64,000 nucleotides of DNA from UBA4416 sp044238845 (GCA_044238845.1 JBIICN010000014.1:19536-83535); one strand, 5' to 3'. Positions 34,926 to 43,540 are shown, numbered from the stretch's first letter. The notes: generated from the sequence alone by a model not told the origin. Numbers and translations are program-made.

Positions 34926-35653
34926 GGTTCTATTTTTCCTTTTTTCCAATAGTATGGAGTGTTTTTAATAACAAAGGCATTTGCTAAAATGGCGTTTTTA
35001 AGTTGTAAGTTATTAAAAAAATCAAAATTATAATCTAATACTTTTACAGGAGCAGGCGTCCAGTTTTCTCGAACACCTTCAATGATTAGAACTGCTTTGG
35101 TTACTTTGTTATACGTAAATGTAAATGGCAAAGGCCCTGCAAATCGTCGTGCTTCTTTCCAATCTGCAAATGGCGACTGTTGAGGTAAAGGAATATTATC
35201 TTCGTTTTTACTTATCGTTAATTTAAATTTTGAATGATCGGAAGTGATTTGTTTGTTGTCAATTTCATCTATTTGTTGAATATCAGTTGTGGTGTAATTG
35301 TAATGAGTAAATATATTTCCCATTAATTCCATTTTCTTTTTATCGGTTTCCGATTTTAAAATATATAGACCTCGTAAATTTTTTCCTGTGCTGTTGTTGT
35401 AACGTACAAAAATTCGATAACCAATTAAAAAGAAATCATTACCCATAAATTTCGGAAAACCTTTCGGACGTAAATCCTTTGTTTTTACCATGGCTACTGC
35501 TACAAAAGCCCATTTATCTTGAAAGGTATCCAGTTGCAAACATTCTGGAATTAAATCTTGTAACTGTTCTTTAGGTAAAGCAAAGGTTAACACTAGCGAA
35601 CTTTCAAAAAACGCTTCAACGGCAAAAGGATGATTTTTTAAAAATGACAACAT
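34916..35653 (-). CDS. DUF2071 family protein (YqjF-like)
   Basis: A 245-residue soluble protein of the DUF2071/COG3361 family (ATG 35653). The N-terminal FALPKEQLQDLIPECLQLDTF and the middle VAMVKTKDLRPKGFP..GNDFFLIGYRIFVRY blocks are the recognisable parts. The family has an acetoacetate-decarboxylase-like fold, but no catalytic role is established. It overlaps the methyltransferase start and follows the DoxX-like gene by 9 bp, so it belongs to the same operon. Confidence 0.8.
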   Translation of the reverse strand: MLSFLKNHPFAVEAFFESSLVLTFALPKEQLQDLIPECLQLDTFQDKWAFVAVAMVKTKDLRPKGFPKFMGNDFFLIGYRIFVRYNNSTGKNLRGLYILKSETDKKKMELMGNIFTHYNYTTTDIQQIDEIDNKQITSDHSKFKLTISKNEDNIPLPQQSPFADWKEARRFAGPLPFTFTYNKVTKAVLIIEGVRENWTPAPVKVLDYNFDFFNNLQLKNAILANAFVIKNTPYYWKKGKIEPWK

Positions 35654-35662
35654 GAGCTTAAT

Positions 35663-35974
35663 TTATGTTTTTTTGTTTAAATGAAACTCATTGAAATAAA
35701 TAATCGTAATTAATAATAAAGCAAACAATGAATTGAATTTACCCCAGAGTAATAAATCAGGAACTAATATAAACTCCAAGGTATTCATGGTTGCAATGAC
35801 AATTATTTGAGCAATGGAATTAAATTTGCTTTTATATCGGCTCAAAACCCAAACAGCCATGACGATTTCTGAAATACCAATTAAAATAGTTAATGGTCGA
35901 GCATAACTGTCTCCTAAAATACTAGCTACAATTTGCTGATGCCTAGGAACTAAATTTAATACTTTGCAAAACAA
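35663..35974 (-). CDS. DoxX-like membrane protein with unclear start
   Basis: At least 103 residues, with three or four hydrophobic helices, matching the DoxX-like family of Bacteroidota. TTG 35974 is the first conventional start, but the same frame stays open upstream to 36055 and encodes a family-typical first helix (ILNYLIAAIWLANGLFCKV). No ATG, GTG or TTG exists in that extension; an ATT start or an N-terminal truncation is possible. First gene of the operon with DUF2071, the methyltransferase and the four-helix protein. The function is unknown; DoxX relatives are linked to respiratory or quinone membranes. Confidence 0.7.
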   Translation of the reverse strand: MFCKVLNLVPRHQQIVASILGDSYARPLTILIGISEIVMAVWVLSRYKSKFNSIAQIIVIATMNTLEFILVPDLLLWGKFNSLFALLLITIIYFNEFHLNKKT

Positions 35975-36087
35975 CCCGTTTGCTAACCAAATGGCAGCAA
36001 TTAAGTAGTTTAATATATGATGTAATAATTTGATTGAAATTTGATTTTTTGTTCTTTAATAAATCTACAAAAATTCCTTCAAACAAA

Positions 36088-36110
36088 AAACCCTCAGCTA
36101 GCTGAGGGCC
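36088..36110 (-). terminator. Terminator after the bifunctional nuclease gene
   Basis: The perfect palindrome CCCTCAGCTAGCTGAGGG (36091-36108) lies 7 bp after the stop and is followed on the minus strand by TTTTTTG. Confidence 0.9.
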
Positions 36111-36116
36111 TTGATA

Positions 36117-36725
36117 TTAAGATTGTTTTCTGTTATTTATTTCGTCGCGTATTTTTGAGGCTAGTTCGTATTGCTCATCATCTAAAGCGGTTTGTAACAA
36201 GTTCTTTAATTCTTCCGTTGATTTAGATTGGTATTCGCCTTCAGGGTTAGATGAAGAAGAAATTTCTTCTACAGGTGCTGAGGTCATTGCACTTTCGCTG
36301 GATGGTAATGTTTCATCATCTAATACAATACCCGCCGATTTTAAAATAAATTCGTAAGTGTAAATTGGACAATTAAAACGAACCGCTAAAGCAATGGCAT
36401 CACTTGTACGTGCATCAATTTCAACTTCGCGTGAGCCATCAGTACAAACTAACTTTGCGTAAAAAATGCCTTCTACTAAATTGTAAATTAAAATCTCCGT
36501 TACTTCAATAGAGAATGTTTCAGAAAAAGCTTTAAATAAATCGTGAGTTAATGGGCGAGTAGGGGTCATTTTTTCTAACTCAATAGCAATAGCCTGAGCT
36601 TCAAAACCTCCAATAATAATTGGTAAACGACGGCTACCTGTACTTTCGCCTAAAACAAGGGCATAAGCGCCACTTTGTGTTTGGCTATACGATAAACCAA
36701 CAATTTCTAATCTAACTTTCTTCAT
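36117..36725 (-). CDS. Bifunctional nuclease family protein (DUF151) with UVR motif
   Basis: The protein starts at ATG 36725 (MKKVRLEIVGLSYS); an ATG two codons earlier is in frame. Residues about 1-135 form the DUF151/BFN domain (GESTGSRRLPIIIGGFEAQAI, then ARTSDAIALAVR). The C-terminal 30 residues (ELKNLLQTALDDEQYELAS) form a UVR motif as in UvrB/UvrC. The UVR tail is typical of Bacteroidota members. Plant and bacterial homologues have both RNase and DNase activity, but the physiological role in bacteria is open. Monocistronic, with a strong terminator at 36088-36110. Confidence 0.88.
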   Translation of the reverse strand: MKKVRLEIVGLSYSQTQSGAYALVLGESTGSRRLPIIIGGFEAQAIAIELEKMTPTRPLTHDLFKAFSETFSIEVTEILIYNLVEGIFYAKLVCTDGSREVEIDARTSDAIALAVRFNCPIYTYEFILKSAGIVLDDETLPSSESAMTSAPVEEISSSSNPEGEYQSKSTEELKNLLQTALDDEQYELASKIRDEINNRKQS

Positions 36726-36767
36726 TCCCATTTTTACGAAAATCTAATATACAAAAAATGTATGAAT

Positions 36768-37745
36768 TTAGTTTTGATTAGCTTTGAACTTTTTAACCGC
36801 TTCAATTAATTTAGGAACAATTGTAAAGGCATCACCAACAATACCGTAATCAGCAGATTTAAAGAAAGGAGCTTCTTTGTCGCTGTTAATTACCACAATC
36901 GTTTTACTTCCGTTAACACCTGCTAAATGCTGGATAGCTCCAGAAATACCAATAGCAAAATATAAGTTAGGGCGAATAGCAACACCTGTTTGTCCAACAT
37001 GCTCATGATGAGGTCTCCAGTGCATATCAGCCACTGGACGAGAACAAGCTGTGGTAGCTTTTAATTCTTTTGCTAATTCTTCAATCATTCCCCAATTCTC
37101 AGGTCCTTTCATTCCACGACCAGCAGATACTACTAATTCAGCTTCAGGTAATGGAATCATTCCACCAACATCCGTTGATTTTTTTTCTTTCACTACAATT
37201 TTAGAAGCCGCTAACTCAACTGCAAAATCAGTCACTGTTGCTGTATTATCTCCTAATTTAACTGGGAAAGAGTTTGGTAATAATGAAATAATTTTAATAT
37301 CGCTATTGATAGAATAAACAGCGGTTGCTTTTCCTGAGAAAACGTTTTTCTTAACTTCTAAACTAGCACCATTTACTGTAGGAAAATCAACTGCACCTGC
37401 AACAAAACCAGCCTTTAAACGAGCTGCTAAACGAGGAGCCGCTGCTTTACCTGTAATATCAAAAGAGAAGATAATAATTTTAGCACCTTCTGCTTTAGCT
37501 GCTTGTTCAACAGTTGAAGAAATTAACATACTGTCTAAAGATGCTAAAGCATCGTTTTTAACAGATAATATTTTTTTAGCACCTGCTTTTCCAATTTCTT
37601 CTAATTGAGCAGCATCTGCATTAATAGCCACAGCAGTTACGCTAGAGCCTGTTAATTCAGCAATTTTAGTAGCGTAGTTTACGGCTTCTAAAGATGCTTT
37701 TTTTACTTTTCCTTTATTGATTTCTGTGTATACTAATACTGACAT
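36768..37745 (-). CDS. etfA: Electron transfer flavoprotein alpha subunit
   Basis: The FAD-binding subunit of ETF, which takes electrons from acyl-CoA dehydrogenases to the quinone pool. The 325-residue protein has the C-terminal FAD-binding domain with SAGRGMKGPENW, SRPVADMHW, HVGQTGVAI and AIGISGAIQH. The N-terminal domain is colinear with the family. It follows etfB after an 89-bp gap holding a dispersed short repeat, in the same direction. Confidence 0.97.
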   Translation of the reverse strand: MSVLVYTEINKGKVKKASLEAVNYATKIAELTGSSVTAVAINADAAQLEEIGKAGAKKILSVKNDALASLDSMLISSTVEQAAKAEGAKIIIFSFDITGKAAAPRLAARLKAGFVAGAVDFPTVNGASLEVKKNVFSGKATAVYSINSDIKIISLLPNSFPVKLGDNTATVTDFAVELAASKIVVKEKKSTDVGGMIPLPEAELVVSAGRGMKGPENWGMIEELAKELKATTACSRPVADMHWRPHHEHVGQTGVAIRPNLYFAIGISGAIQHLAGVNGSKTIVVINSDKEAPFFKSADYGIVGDAFTIVPKLIEAVKKFKANQN

Positions 37746-37781
37746 AATTTCTATTTTTTAAATATTTTTTGATTTTAGAGT

Positions 37782-37807
37782 TGTTCTCGACTCCGCTTGA
37801 ACTGACA
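37782..37807. repeat. Second copy of the TCGACTTCGCTCGAACTGAC-type repeat
   Basis: TTCTCGACTCCGCTTGAACTGACA differs from the copy at 20133-20160 at two to three bases. It lies in the etfB-etfA gap, so it is transcribed as part of the operon. Confidence 0.5.
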
Positions 37808-37834
37808 AAAATCTAAAATCTCATTTCTAAAATC

Positions 37835-38578
37835 TTAAATAACCTTAGCTTCTGTATGTAATAAGTTTACTAACTCATCCATGTTATTTTCATCAATCAT
37901 TTTGCAAGTTGTTCTTCCTGCAGATAATGTATATGATTTTACATTCGTTAATTTATCAGACCCCGAAGCTGCAACAACTGTTAAAGGTTTTGTACGAGCT
38001 CCCATGATACCTTTCATGTTTGGAATACGCTGTTCTGCCATTCCTTTAGCACAAGAAACAACTAATGGTAATTCACATTCAACCACTTGAGTTCCACCAT
38101 CTACATCATGTTCAACGGTTGCTTTATTTCCTTCTAAATCAAATTTAGTAGCTAATGAAATTAAAGGTAAATCCATAAAACCAGCAATCATAGCACCAAC
38201 AGATGAACCATTAAAGCTAATGGTTTCTTTACCTGTCATAATTAAATCATAACCATTTGCTTTTGCATAGTTTGCAATTTGCTCTGCTACGAAATACGCA
38301 TCAGGACCTTCAGCATCAATACGAACACCGTCATCAGCGCCTAATGCAAATCCTTTACGAATGGTTGCATCGCTATCTGCTAAACCAACGTGAATTAATG
38401 TTACTTTTTCAGCTTTACCAGCTTCTTTTAATTCTAACGCACGAACAAGAGCATACCACTCATCGTAAGGGTTAATGATAAATTGTACACCAGCAGCGTT
38501 AAATTCTGTATCGCCGTTAGTAAAAGCTATTTTAGTAGTTGTATCTGGAACATTACTAATTGGAACTAATATTTTCAT
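37835..38578 (-). CDS. etfB: Electron transfer flavoprotein beta subunit
   Basis: The AMP-binding subunit of ETF (247 residues). Visible landmarks are MKILVPISNVPDT, INPYDEWYALVRALEL, the GKETISFNGSSVGAMIAG block and EQRIPNMKGIMGARTKP near the C-terminus. First gene of etfBA, with an almost ideal promoter 27 nt upstream. The pair would serve fatty and branched-chain acyl-CoA oxidation. Confidence 0.97.
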   Translation of the reverse strand: MKILVPISNVPDTTTKIAFTNGDTEFNAAGVQFIINPYDEWYALVRALELKEAGKAEKVTLIHVGLADSDATIRKGFALGADDGVRIDAEGPDAYFVAEQIANYAKANGYDLIMTGKETISFNGSSVGAMIAGFMDLPLISLATKFDLEGNKATVEHDVDGGTQVVECELPLVVSCAKGMAEQRIPNMKGIMGARTKPLTVVAASGSDKLTNVKSYTLSAGRTTCKMIDENNMDELVNLLHTEAKVI

Positions 38579-38604
38579 TGTGTTTGGTTTTTTAAAAAGG
38601 TGAG

Positions 38605-38634
38605 CAAATTTATAAAAATATGGCTGTAAATCAA
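38605..38634 (-). promoter_or_regulatory. Promoter of etfBA: TTG-N19-TAAATTTG
   Basis: On the minus strand TTG (38632-38634) lies 19 bp before a perfect -7 box TAAATTTG (38605-38612), with the same spacing as the rplU and rsmI promoters. Confidence 0.7.
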
Positions 38635-38653
38635 GAGATAAACAACCAAATTT

Positions 38654-39763
38654 TTACTTTGTTTTGACCAAATTATAAAACTCTGTAAGCGAGTGTTTTA
38701 CAGCTTTGGCTACCAATAATCTAAAATCAGATAATTGCCCTTTTACATGGGCTTTTTCTAATGCTTCGTAATATTTTAAGCGGCTTGCCAAACTTCCTTT
38801 AATATTAGCAATATAGTAACCGTTTTTTAATAAAATCATATTCATTAATAAACGAGAGGTTCTGCCATTGCCATCAATAAAAGGATGAATTCCTACTAAA
38901 ATTTGATGCATGTCTGCAGCTAACACAACTGGGTGTAATTGAGATTCGTTTCTGTTATAGTAGTTAATCAGATTTTCCATTTTTAATGGTACATCAAAAA
39001 ACACAGGAGGTTCATGTTTGCTTCCTGTTATTCTCACATCCGTATTCCTGTATTTACCAGCATTATTATTTAAAATGCCTTTTAAAACTAAGTAGTGTAA
39101 CTCTTTAATACTTCTTTCATTTAAGGTAATTTGATTATTGGCTAAGTTATTCACAAAATCAATCGCTTCTTTATGATTGATAGCTTCTAAATGTTCCCTA
39201 ACACTTTTTCCGCCAATAGTAACACCTTCTTTAATTACCATAGCAGTTTCTTGCAAGGTAAGTGTATTGCCCTCTATTTTATTACTTTCATAGGTGTAAT
39301 CTGTGAAAAAATAATCGTTGAGTTTATGCAATTGCGTTTTATTAAGAGGCTTTAATGCATCAATTTTTTGTTTTAAAATATCTATATCGTTTAATAATTT
39401 CATTATAGGTTTTGGTAAAACCTGTTGGGTTGTTTTATTTAATAATTTTTGATAGCCGGCAATGCTATCACTTACTATGTTTAGCACTTCCTCGGCATGT
39501 GCATAGCCTTTGATGTCTTCCAAAATCTTGTCAGATAGCCATGTATTCATTAAATCATTTGGCTTTGCACCTAAAACATCTGCTAATTTTAAAATTTGTG
39601 CTTTAGTAGGCTTACGTAATTCAGTTTCAAATTTACTAATCAAGGATTGATCAATACCCATTTTTTGTGCTAGTTCCTGGGTTTTTAGTTTATTTTGAAT
39701 ACGAAGTTCTTTTAGTTTGAGACCTAACATAATTACATTATTTGTCATGACAAAATTAGTCAT
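38654..39763 (-). CDS. Fic-domain protein with N-terminal XRE helix-turn-helix
   Basis: A 369-residue protein, probably an AMP-transferase. Residues about 12-72 are an XRE-type HTH (LKLKELRIQNKLKTQELAQ...SLISKFE). Residues about 155-345 are the Fic fold with the active-site HPFIDGNGRTSR at 293-304 (His293 and all invariant residues present). The inhibitory motif S-x-x-x-E-G occurs as SNKIEG at 160-165, ahead of the Fic core, so this is a self-inhibited class II Fic. There may be an internal start at Met12. No small antitoxin gene is adjacent, consistent with built-in inhibition. HTH-Fic fusions may regulate their own gene; target unknown. Confidence 0.9.
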   Translation of the reverse strand: MTNFVMTNNVIMLGLKLKELRIQNKLKTQELAQKMGIDQSLISKFETELRKPTKAQILKLADVLGAKPNDLMNTWLSDKILEDIKGYAHAEEVLNIVSDSIAGYQKLLNKTTQQVLPKPIMKLLNDIDILKQKIDALKPLNKTQLHKLNDYFFTDYTYESNKIEGNTLTLQETAMVIKEGVTIGGKSVREHLEAINHKEAIDFVNNLANNQITLNERSIKELHYLVLKGILNNNAGKYRNTDVRITGSKHEPPVFFDVPLKMENLINYYNRNESQLHPVVLAADMHQILVGIHPFIDGNGRTSRLLMNMILLKNGYYIANIKGSLASRLKYYEALEKAHVKGQLSDFRLLVAKAVKHSLTEFYNLVKTK

Positions 39764-39825
39764 AATTCTTTGATTTTAAATTTTTTTTACATCTTTTTTA
39801 GTTTTTATTTCCCCACACTTTTACA

Positions 39826-39833
39826 TACATTTG
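39826..39833 (+). promoter_or_regulatory. -7 box (TACATTTG) for pdhB
   Basis: A perfect TAnnTTTG lies 16 nt before the pdhB ATG. No clear -33 TTG was seen. Confidence 0.5.
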
Positions 39834-39849
39834 GACTTTAATAATTTAT

Positions 39850-40833
39850 ATGAGAACTATAGAATTTAGAGAAGCCCTTCGCGAAGCAATGAACGAAGAA
39901 ATGCGTCGTGATGAAACCATTTTTTTAATGGGCGAAGAAGTGGCTGAATATAATGGTGCATACAAAGTAAGTAAAGGCATGTTAGCTGAGTTTGGTCCTA
40001 AACGCATTATTGATACTCCTATAGCAGAGCTTGGTTTTGCGGGGATTGGAGTAGGCGCGGCCGTAAATGGATTACGTCCCATTATTGAGTTTATGACTTT
40101 CAATTTCTCATTAGTAGCCATCGATCAAGTTATTAATGCAGCGGCTAAATTTTTAAGTATGAGTGGTGGTCAATATAATTGCCCAATTGTATTTAGAGGA
40201 CCAACGGCTAGCGCAGGAATGTTAAGTTCACAACATTCTCAAGCGTTTGAAAATTGGTACGCAAACTGTCCAGGTTTAAAAGTAGTTGTCCCATCTAATG
40301 GATATGATGCTAAAGGCTTATTAAAAGCTTCGATTCGTGACAATGATCCTGTTATTTTTATGGAAAGTGAGCAGATGTATGGAGATAAATGTGAAATTCC
40401 TGATGGAGAATATATTATTCCAATTGGAGTAGCTGATATTAAAAGACAAGGTACTGATGTAACGATTGTTTCTTTTGGTAAAATTATGAAAGTGGCTTTA
40501 GCAGCCGCAGCCGAATTAGAGAAAGAAGGTATTAGTGCTGAGGTAATTGATTTAAGAACAGTTCGTCCTATTGATTATGAAACAGTGATTTCTTCTGTTA
40601 AGAAAACAAATCGTTTAGTAATAGTTGAAGAAGCTTGGCCATTGGCTAGTATTTCATCTGAGATTACTTTCCGAGTTCAAAAAGATGCGTTTGATTATCT
40701 AGATGCACCTATTCGCCGTATCACAGCAGCAGATGTTCCATTACCCTATGCACCAACATTAATTGAAGCATCCTTGCCTAACGTTGCTCGCACAGTAAAA
40801 GCAGTGAAAGAAGTGATGTATGCGACAAAATAA
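39850..40833 (+). CDS. pdhB: Pyruvate dehydrogenase E1 component, beta subunit
   Basis: The E1 beta subunit pairs with E1 alpha to decarboxylate pyruvate with thiamine diphosphate. The 327-residue protein is full length: REALREAMNEEMRRDE at the start, the ThDP-contacting FLMGEEVAEYNGAYK, the GGQYNCPIVFRGP block, HSQAFENWYANCPGLKVV and the C-terminal transketolase domain (EEAWPLASI, DVPLPYAPTLIE). The sequence fits PdhB better than branched-chain E1 beta, but that line is narrow. The E1 alpha, E2 and E3 genes are not adjacent; the gene is monocistronic between its own promoter and a bidirectional terminator. Confidence 0.93.
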   Translation: MRTIEFREALREAMNEEMRRDETIFLMGEEVAEYNGAYKVSKGMLAEFGPKRIIDTPIAELGFAGIGVGAAVNGLRPIIEFMTFNFSLVAIDQVINAAAKFLSMSGGQYNCPIVFRGPTASAGMLSSQHSQAFENWYANCPGLKVVVPSNGYDAKGLLKASIRDNDPVIFMESEQMYGDKCEIPDGEYIIPIGVADIKRQGTDVTIVSFGKIMKVALAAAAELEKEGISAEVIDLRTVRPIDYETVISSVKKTNRLVIVEEAWPLASISSEITFRVQKDAFDYLDAPIRRITAADVPLPYAPTLIEASLPNVARTVKAVKEVMYATK

Positions 40834-40860
40834 AATAAATCAAAATTTATTAGTTATAAA

Positions 40861-40894
40861 AAAAGCCCGAAATCATTTGATAATCGGGCTTTTT
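40861..40894. terminator. Bidirectional terminator between pdhB and sod
   Basis: AAAAGCCCGA...TCGGGCTTTT with flanking A/T runs serves both convergent genes. Confidence 0.9.
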
Positions 40895-40922
40895 ATTTTC
40901 ATGTATTTTTTTAATCAATTTG

Positions 40923-41528
40923 TTATTTAGCAGCAGCATAAAGCTCGCTAACTTTTGTCCAGTTGATGACATTAAAAAATGCCGCCATATAATCAGGACG
41001 ACGATTTTGGTAATGTAAATAATAAGCATGTTCCCAAACATCCATTCCTAAAATTGGAGTCCCTTTGCAATCTGCGATATCCATTAAAGGATTATCTTGG
41101 TTTGGTGTAGAGCATACACATAATTTTCCTTCTTTAACGCATAACCAAGCCCAGCCTGAACCAAAACGAGTTGCTCCTGCTGCTGCAAAATCAGTTTTAA
41201 ATTTTTCAAATCCGCCTAAATCTGTTTCAATAGCTTTTGCTAAATCACCAGTTGGCATACCACCAGCATTTGGTGCCATAATTTGCCAAAATAAAGAGTG
41301 ATTATAATGTCCGCCACCATTATTGCGAACAGCCATTGGAAACTTAGAAATGTTTTTGCAAATATCTTCAATGCTCATTTTCTCAGCATCTGTTCCAGCA
41401 ATTGCATTATTTAAGTTTGTTGCATAAGCTTGGTGATGCTTGCTATGGTGGATTTCCATTGTTTTAGCGTCGATGTGTGGTTCTAATGCTGGGTAAGCAT
41501 AGTCTAATTTTGGTAATTCAAATGACAT
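40923..41528 (-). CDS. sodA: Superoxide dismutase, Mn/Fe family
   Basis: A 201-residue cytoplasmic superoxide dismutase. The four metal ligands are His27, His77 (NGGGHYNHSLFW), Asp163 and His167 (DVWEHAYYL). The GGGHYNH and GSGWAWL motifs and Gln144 (TPNQDNP) fit the Mn or cambialistic branch better than strict Fe enzymes. No signal peptide. Monocistronic, with a terminator at the 3' side shared with pdhB. The metal preference cannot be decided by sequence alone, so the gene symbol is tentative. Confidence 0.95.
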   Translation of the reverse strand: MSFELPKLDYAYPALEPHIDAKTMEIHHSKHHQAYATNLNNAIAGTDAEKMSIEDICKNISKFPMAVRNNGGGHYNHSLFWQIMAPNAGGMPTGDLAKAIETDLGGFEKFKTDFAAAGATRFGSGWAWLCVKEGKLCVCSTPNQDNPLMDIADCKGTPILGMDVWEHAYYLHYQNRRPDYMAAFFNVINWTKVSELYAAAK

Positions 41529-41568
41529 ATTGTTTTGTTTTTATAGCCTACCTTTCGGCAGACAGGGT

Positions 41569-42219
41569 TTATATTTGTTTTAATTGTGTGATTGTTTGTG
41601 TTGGATTTGCACTTCCAAAAACTGTATTACCTGCCACTAAAACATCAGCTCCAACCGAAACTAATTTTTTGTAATTATTTAAATCAACGCCTCCATCAAT
41701 TTCAATTAATGCTTTAGAGTTTTTTTCAGTAATTAATTTTTTAAGTGCTGCTACTTTTGTAAATGTATTCTCAATAAATTTTTGCCCACCAAAACCTGGA
41801 TTTACACTCATTACACACACTAAATCAATATCAGCAATGATATCTTCAAGTAAATGAATTGAGGTATGTGGATTTAAAGCTACTCCAGCTTTCATTCCTG
41901 AATTTTTAATATTTTGAATGGAGCGATGTAAATGCGTGCAAGCTTCTAAATGAAAAGTTAAAATCTCAGCACCTGCATCTTTAAATTGTTGTGTGTATCT
42001 ATCAGGATCTACAATCATTAAATGCACATCCAAAGGTTTTTTAGCATGTTTTTGAATAGCTTTTAATACTGGAAATCCAAACGAAATATTTGGAACAAAA
42101 ACACCATCCATGATATCTACATGAAACCAATCGGCATCTGAATTATTTATTAATTCGATATCACGTTGTAAATTTCCAAAATCGGCTGATAAAACAGAAG
42201 GTGCTACTAAATGCGACAT
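41569..42219 (-). CDS. rpe: Ribulose-phosphate 3-epimerase
   Basis: Interconverts ribulose-5-phosphate and xylulose-5-phosphate in the pentose phosphate pathway. The 216-residue TIM barrel has the catalytic HVDIMDGVFVPN block, DVHLMIVDPDRY, SVNPGFGGQKF and EIDGGVDLNN. All expected metal and catalytic residues are visible. A perfect -7 box lies 17 nt upstream. Confidence 0.97.
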   Translation of the reverse strand: MSHLVAPSVLSADFGNLQRDIELINNSDADWFHVDIMDGVFVPNISFGFPVLKAIQKHAKKPLDVHLMIVDPDRYTQQFKDAGAEILTFHLEACTHLHRSIQNIKNSGMKAGVALNPHTSIHLLEDIIADIDLVCVMSVNPGFGGQKFIENTFTKVAALKKLITEKNSKALIEIDGGVDLNNYKKLVSVGADVLVAGNTVFGSANPTQTITQLKQI

Positions 42220-42236
42220 ATTATAAATTGTATGCT

Positions 42237-42244
42237 CAAAATTA
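42237..42244 (-). promoter_or_regulatory. -7 box (TAATTTTG) for rpe
   Basis: A perfect TAnnTTTG on the minus strand, 17 nt before the rpe ATG at 42219. Confidence 0.45.
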
Positions 42245-42314
42245 TAAATTATAAATGGCTAAAAGGCATTTTGTTTTTAACAAAAATGAGAAAAGAAGTT
42301 AAAAAATTGTTATA

Positions 42315-42420
42315 AGAATAGGGACACAGATTTAACGGATAAAACGGATTTTTTAAATTAAAAATTTTACAATTTTCATCAGTGTAAATCTATTTAATCA
42401 GCGTCATCCGTGTCCCCATC
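42315..42420. repeat. Dispersed non-coding element, AGGGACACAGAT / ATCCGTGTCCCC ends
   Basis: The left end AGAATAGGGACACAGAT (42315-42331) and right end ATCCGTGTCCCCATC (42406-42420) are imperfect inverted repeats. Between them are AACGGATAAAACGGATT and a TGTAAATCTATTTAATCAGC stretch. It shares the GGGA(C/A)AC.GAT end and internal GGAT repeats with the element at 22353-22499. No ORF. Confidence 0.5.
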
Positions 42421-42439
42421 ATTAAGAAAATCACAAAAA

Positions 42440-42462
42440 AGGAGGCCAAACACAAGCCTCCT
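42440..42462 (-). terminator. Terminator after the sigma factor gene
   Basis: AGGAGGC...GCCTCCT followed on the minus strand by TTTTTTG. The 20-bp palindrome ATCCCGATAGTTATCGGGAT (42464-42483) lies between it and the stop codon, the second CCGATAG.TATCGG copy in the window. Confidence 0.85.
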
Positions 42463-42501
42463 TATCCCGATAGTTATCGGGATTCACTAACGTACACAAA
42501 A

Positions 42502-43368
42502 CTATCCTAAATAGCCCATCAAAACTTTGCTTCGAGAAGCATGCTTTAATCGACGTACTGCTTTTTCTTTAATTTGACGTACTCGTTCTCTCGTTAACTC
42601 AAATTTCTCTCCTATTTCTTCTAAAGAATGGGAGTGTCCGCCACTTAATCCATAATATAATTTAACGACGTCTGCTTCTCTAGCTGTTAATGATGTTAAG
42701 GCTCTTGTAATCTCATTTCGCAAACTTTCCAACATCAGTTCATTATCTGGTGAAGCTTCATGTTTATTTTCCATTAATTCATACATACTTCCTCCATCTT
42801 CCATAGTTCCCAAAGGCGCGTCCATACTCATATGTCTTCCTTGATTTTTCATGGTTTCACGAATATCTTCTGGTAAAATATCTAATATCTCCGAAATTTC
42901 TTCTGCAATTGGTTCACGTTCTAACTCTTGTTCGAGCTTAGCAAAGGTTTTATTGATTTTGTTTATTGCGCCAATTTTATTTAAAGGTAATCGCACAATA
43001 CGAGATTGCTCAGCTAATGCTTGAAGAATTGATTGTCGAATCCACCAAACTGCATAGGAAATAAATTTAAATCCTCTAGTTTCATCGAATCGTTGGGCTG
43101 CTTTAATTAAACCCATATTACCTTCGTTTATTAAATCGGGTAAACTTAAACCTTGATTTTGATATTGTTTAGAAACCGATACCACAAAACGTAAATTTGC
43201 TTTCACCAATTTATCAAGCGCTTTTTGATCACCTTGTTTTATTTTTTGAGCTAATACTACTTCCTCATCTGCTGTAATTAATTCAACACGACCAATATCT
43301 TGTAAATACATATCTAGCGAAGCTGTTTCACGATTCGTAATTTGTTTGGTTATTTTTAGCTGTCTCAT
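42502..43368 (-). CDS. rpoD: Primary sigma-70 factor (RpoD/SigA)
   Basis: The housekeeping sigma factor of 288 residues. It lacks region 1.1, as is normal in Bacteroidota. Region 1.2 (SLDMYLQDIGRVELIT), region 2 (LVKANLRFVVSVSKQYQNQGLSL, then the -10-melting FDETRGFKFISYAVWWIRQ), region 3 (IVRLPLNKIG) and region 4 with the helix-turn-helix (LEEIGEKFELTRERVRQIKEKA) are all present. It is the probable reader of the TAnnTTTG promoters in this window. Monocistronic, with its own terminator. Confidence 0.95.
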   Translation of the reverse strand: MRQLKITKQITNRETASLDMYLQDIGRVELITADEEVVLAQKIKQGDQKALDKLVKANLRFVVSVSKQYQNQGLSLPDLINEGNMGLIKAAQRFDETRGFKFISYAVWWIRQSILQALAEQSRIVRLPLNKIGAINKINKTFAKLEQELEREPIAEEISEILDILPEDIRETMKNQGRHMSMDAPLGTMEDGGSMYELMENKHEASPDNELMLESLRNEITRALTSLTAREADVVKLYYGLSGGHSHSLEEIGEKFELTRERVRQIKEKAVRRLKHASRSKVLMGYLG

Positions 43369-43540
43369 GGCTCAAAAAATTAAAAATTAAACTAAAAAAG
43401 TACTAAAACACTTGTCAATAGGCTTTTTGAGTGTTTCTATATTGTATTACGACCAAAAAATGATTTAGTTACATGGTTTTGAGTGAAAGCCCATTTTAAA
43501 TGATTGAATGAATATATTGGTTTAGGGGCAATTTTTCTAT

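Noticed and set aside
39850..40833. Branched-chain 2-oxoacid dehydrogenase E1 beta
   Set aside because: Motifs fit pyruvate dehydrogenase beta better, but the distinction is not absolute.
42502..43368. Alternative (stress) sigma factor
   Set aside because: The short length suggests it at first, but regions 1.2 to 4 match the primary sigma factor of Bacteroidota, which lacks region 1.1.
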